A stretch of DNA of 7,484 nt, taken from NCBI GenBank assembly GCA_027080755.1, contig JALWQC010000137.1, positions 1 through 7,484 of the forward strand, read 5' to 3'. Shown piece by piece: positions 5,965-7,484 of this stretch. Position 1 is the first letter of the stretch, and each line of letters begins with the position of its first letter. Made by a program: the position numbers and the translations under genes. Under the pieces are notes generated by a model. The model searched no databases. It had not been told where the DNA came from and was given only the letters and a program-made list of their open reading frames with translations. This stretch comes from Paracoccaceae bacterium (GTDB lineage: Bacteria > Pseudomonadota > Alphaproteobacteria > Rhodobacterales > Rhodobacteraceae).

Positions 5965-7376
5965 ATGGCGAAGCGTAAAGATATGAAGAATTTGGGGTTC
6001 GTAACGGCTGGTATCATTTCCGTGGATATGTGCCGAAAGACCTGATCGCTATTGGCCACCCAAAAGAACGGACGTTTTCCCTAAATACCCACGACTACAC
6101 TGTGGCAATACAACGACGGGACGAGCAGCGAATAGCCCATACCAAATGGATCGCAGAGCAACGTGCCCGAAGAGATGGGCATTATACCGTCCTGAAAGAC
6201 CTCACGGATGCACAGATACTTGGGTTTGCCAGAGCTGCATATGCGTTGATGATGCCCAATGTCGAAGCGAACAGGGAAGCACAGGCAGCGCGTTCACCCG
6301 ATGAACGAAATGCTGCCATACAAGCCCGAGAGCAAAGGCTCCGCATTATGGAAACTGGAGCAGTTGAAGGTAGTGAGATTACCGGTGTTTTTGAATATTA
6401 TACCGACAAGGTTCTTGCGCAGCGAATGGTCCGTATCGATAATGCTGATGCCTATAGTAGATTGGTGGCCCGCGTTGGCGAAGCGGTCATACAGAACATG
6501 CGCGAACAGATAGCGGCATTGTCTGGAAAGCCCGGCACCGAAATTAACCCCTTGTTCATTGACGTGGATACGGGTGCTCCAAGAATGAACAAAGGGCTGC
6601 CGGATGGTCGGCCAAATGCACCCGTGCGGGGGGACCTATCACTCCAATCACAAGTTGATGCGTATATTGATTATCTATCAAACCGGCAGCAATCCAAAAA
6701 CGTTCAGGGAAGTGCCGCCGCGCTGAACATCTTGGTGAAGTTGTTAGGTCGGCAAGCTGATGTTCGCACCTTACAACGAAAGGATTTCGAAGATTATAAA
6801 TCCATCATTATGAAATTGCCGCCAAATGCAAAGAAAAAATACCCGAAACTATCCATATTGAAAATTGTCGAAATTCGCAAAGATACGGATGGCCACCTAA
6901 AGCCCGAGACAATCAACGGGTATTTGAACCGTGTAATTGCATTCCGGAATTGGCTGGTTGAGACGGAAGTTGTCTCAACTTTGCCCGAATTGCGGAAATA
7001 TAAGGTTCCGGATCACGTAAACAACAAAAGAAAACGGGATATTTTCAGCCTTGATCAAATGGCGTGTTTGGCACGATCAAAACCATTCCAAGCTGAAGCC
7101 GACTATGGAAGTGTGTTTTTTTGGCTTTTATAGTAGCATTTTATCAGGGTATTCGCCAAGGTGAGATAGCAGGATTGCTGCACTCCGACTATGTTGTGAT
7201 ACAGGGCGTTCCCTGCCTGCGGCTTCATCCTGACATAAGCTTTGAAAAGGGTGAGAAAAAAGGAAAGCCCAAAACAATCGTGAGAGAGGTTCCCATCCAT
7301 CGTATTTTGATCGAGCTGGGATTTCATCATTTGTTTCAGCCAGCGAAGGGTGAAGTGTTTATATTTGAAGAAATAG
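5965..7376 (+). pseudogene. Tyrosine-recombinase integrase remnant, twice frameshifted and truncated by an IS
   Basis: An integrase-type site-specific recombinase that would insert or excise an element at the adjacent tRNA-Ala. It is read in three segments. The ATG at 5965 gives MAKRKDMKNLG. A one-base loss in the G run at 5994-5997 then moves reading to the frame encoding GVRNGWYHFRGYVPKDLIAI, an N-terminal module like that of DUF6538 integrases. The long middle segment (6030-7110) contains the helical core-binding domain, around SLQSQVDAYIDYL to LKPETINGYLNRVIAFRNWL. A one-base loss in a T run (7116-7122) shifts frame again, and the catalytic domain begins: AFYQGIRQGEIAGLL carries the box I arginine (codon 7154-7156), followed by KTIVREVPIHRILIEL with the probable lysine. 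The reading stops at the IS edge (7377), so the HxxR box and the catalytic tyrosine are missing. GTG at 6030 could start a shorter protein but would lose part of the N-terminal module. Base composition is AT-richer than the left genes. Not functional as it stands. Confidence 0.88.
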
Positions 7377-7484
7377 GAGCTATGCCCAAAAGTTGGTGAC
7401 GCTGTAATCAGGCGGCATGTTTTTTCTGCTTGATCCCGTCCTTGAATTCAACCCCCTCGATGATTTCGGGCAGGCGGAATGCGC
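7377..7484. mobile_element. Right-edge-truncated IS, probably IS256 family
   Basis: Integrase similarity ends abruptly and the sequence changes at about 7377, where GAGCTATGCCCAAAAGTTGG begins. This looks like a terminal inverted repeat of an alphaproteobacterial IS256-type element. The transposase stop codon lies about 30 bases inside this end, as expected when the gene runs toward it. Only this end is in the window; the other inverted repeat and the target duplication cannot be checked. Confidence 0.65.
7408..7484 (-). CDS. IS256-family transposase, C-terminal 24 residues (cut by window edge)
   Basis: The minus strand reads AFRLPEIIEGVEFKDGI-KQKKHAA then TGA (stop at 7410-7408). The pattern LPxIIxGVxFxDGI near the very C-terminus is what I recall for IS256 (mutator-like, DDE) transposases of alphaproteobacteria. 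The catalytic residues are upstream, beyond the right edge. The family call rests on this short motif plus the terminal-repeat-like sequence outside it; another IS family remains possible. Confidence 0.65.
   Translation of the reverse strand, partial: AFRLPEIIEGVEFKDGIKQKKHAA

Overview
The window reads as a high-GC alphaproteobacterial chromosome, most likely Rhodobacterales. Three things suggest this: an acidic FYDLN-type TIGR02300 protein next to tRNA-Ala(GGC), an intracellular polyhydroxyalkanoate (PHA) depolymerase, and the strongly GC-biased third codon positions of the left five genes. This placement is inference from gene content; no database was searched.

Layout. Positions 1-5250 hold five tightly packed genes on the minus strand. 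In transcription order they are phaZ (PHA depolymerase), a YgjP/M48-like metallopeptidase, a GntR/FCD regulator, a beta-lactamase-fold serine hydrolase, and recQ, which runs off the left edge after 490 codons. The gaps are short: a 4-base overlap, then 31 bases, 9 bases and a 1-base overlap. The five could therefore be partly cotranscribed, although gntR has its own perfect palindrome just upstream. Positions 5251-5397 form a divergent intergenic region with a 15-base interrupted palindrome over a candidate phaZ promoter. A small zinc-ribbon/acidic protein of the TIGR02300 family (5398-5718, plus strand) and tRNA-Ala(GGC) (5809-5884) follow.

Just downstream of the tRNA the composition becomes AT-richer, and a tyrosine-recombinase integrase gene starts in the same direction (about 5965). 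This is the usual arrangement at the left end of a genomic island or prophage integrated at the 3' end of a tRNA gene. The integrase is broken three ways: a one-base loss at a G run (5994-5997), a one-base loss at a T run (7116-7122), and truncation at 7376/7377 by what looks like the end of an IS256-family insertion sequence, whose transposase C-terminus is read on the minus strand to the right edge.

The right-hand part is therefore a decayed island boundary. No island cargo, CRISPR array or clearly novel system is visible. The most useful leads are the integration module and its damage, and two palindromic operator candidates (phaZ and gntR).
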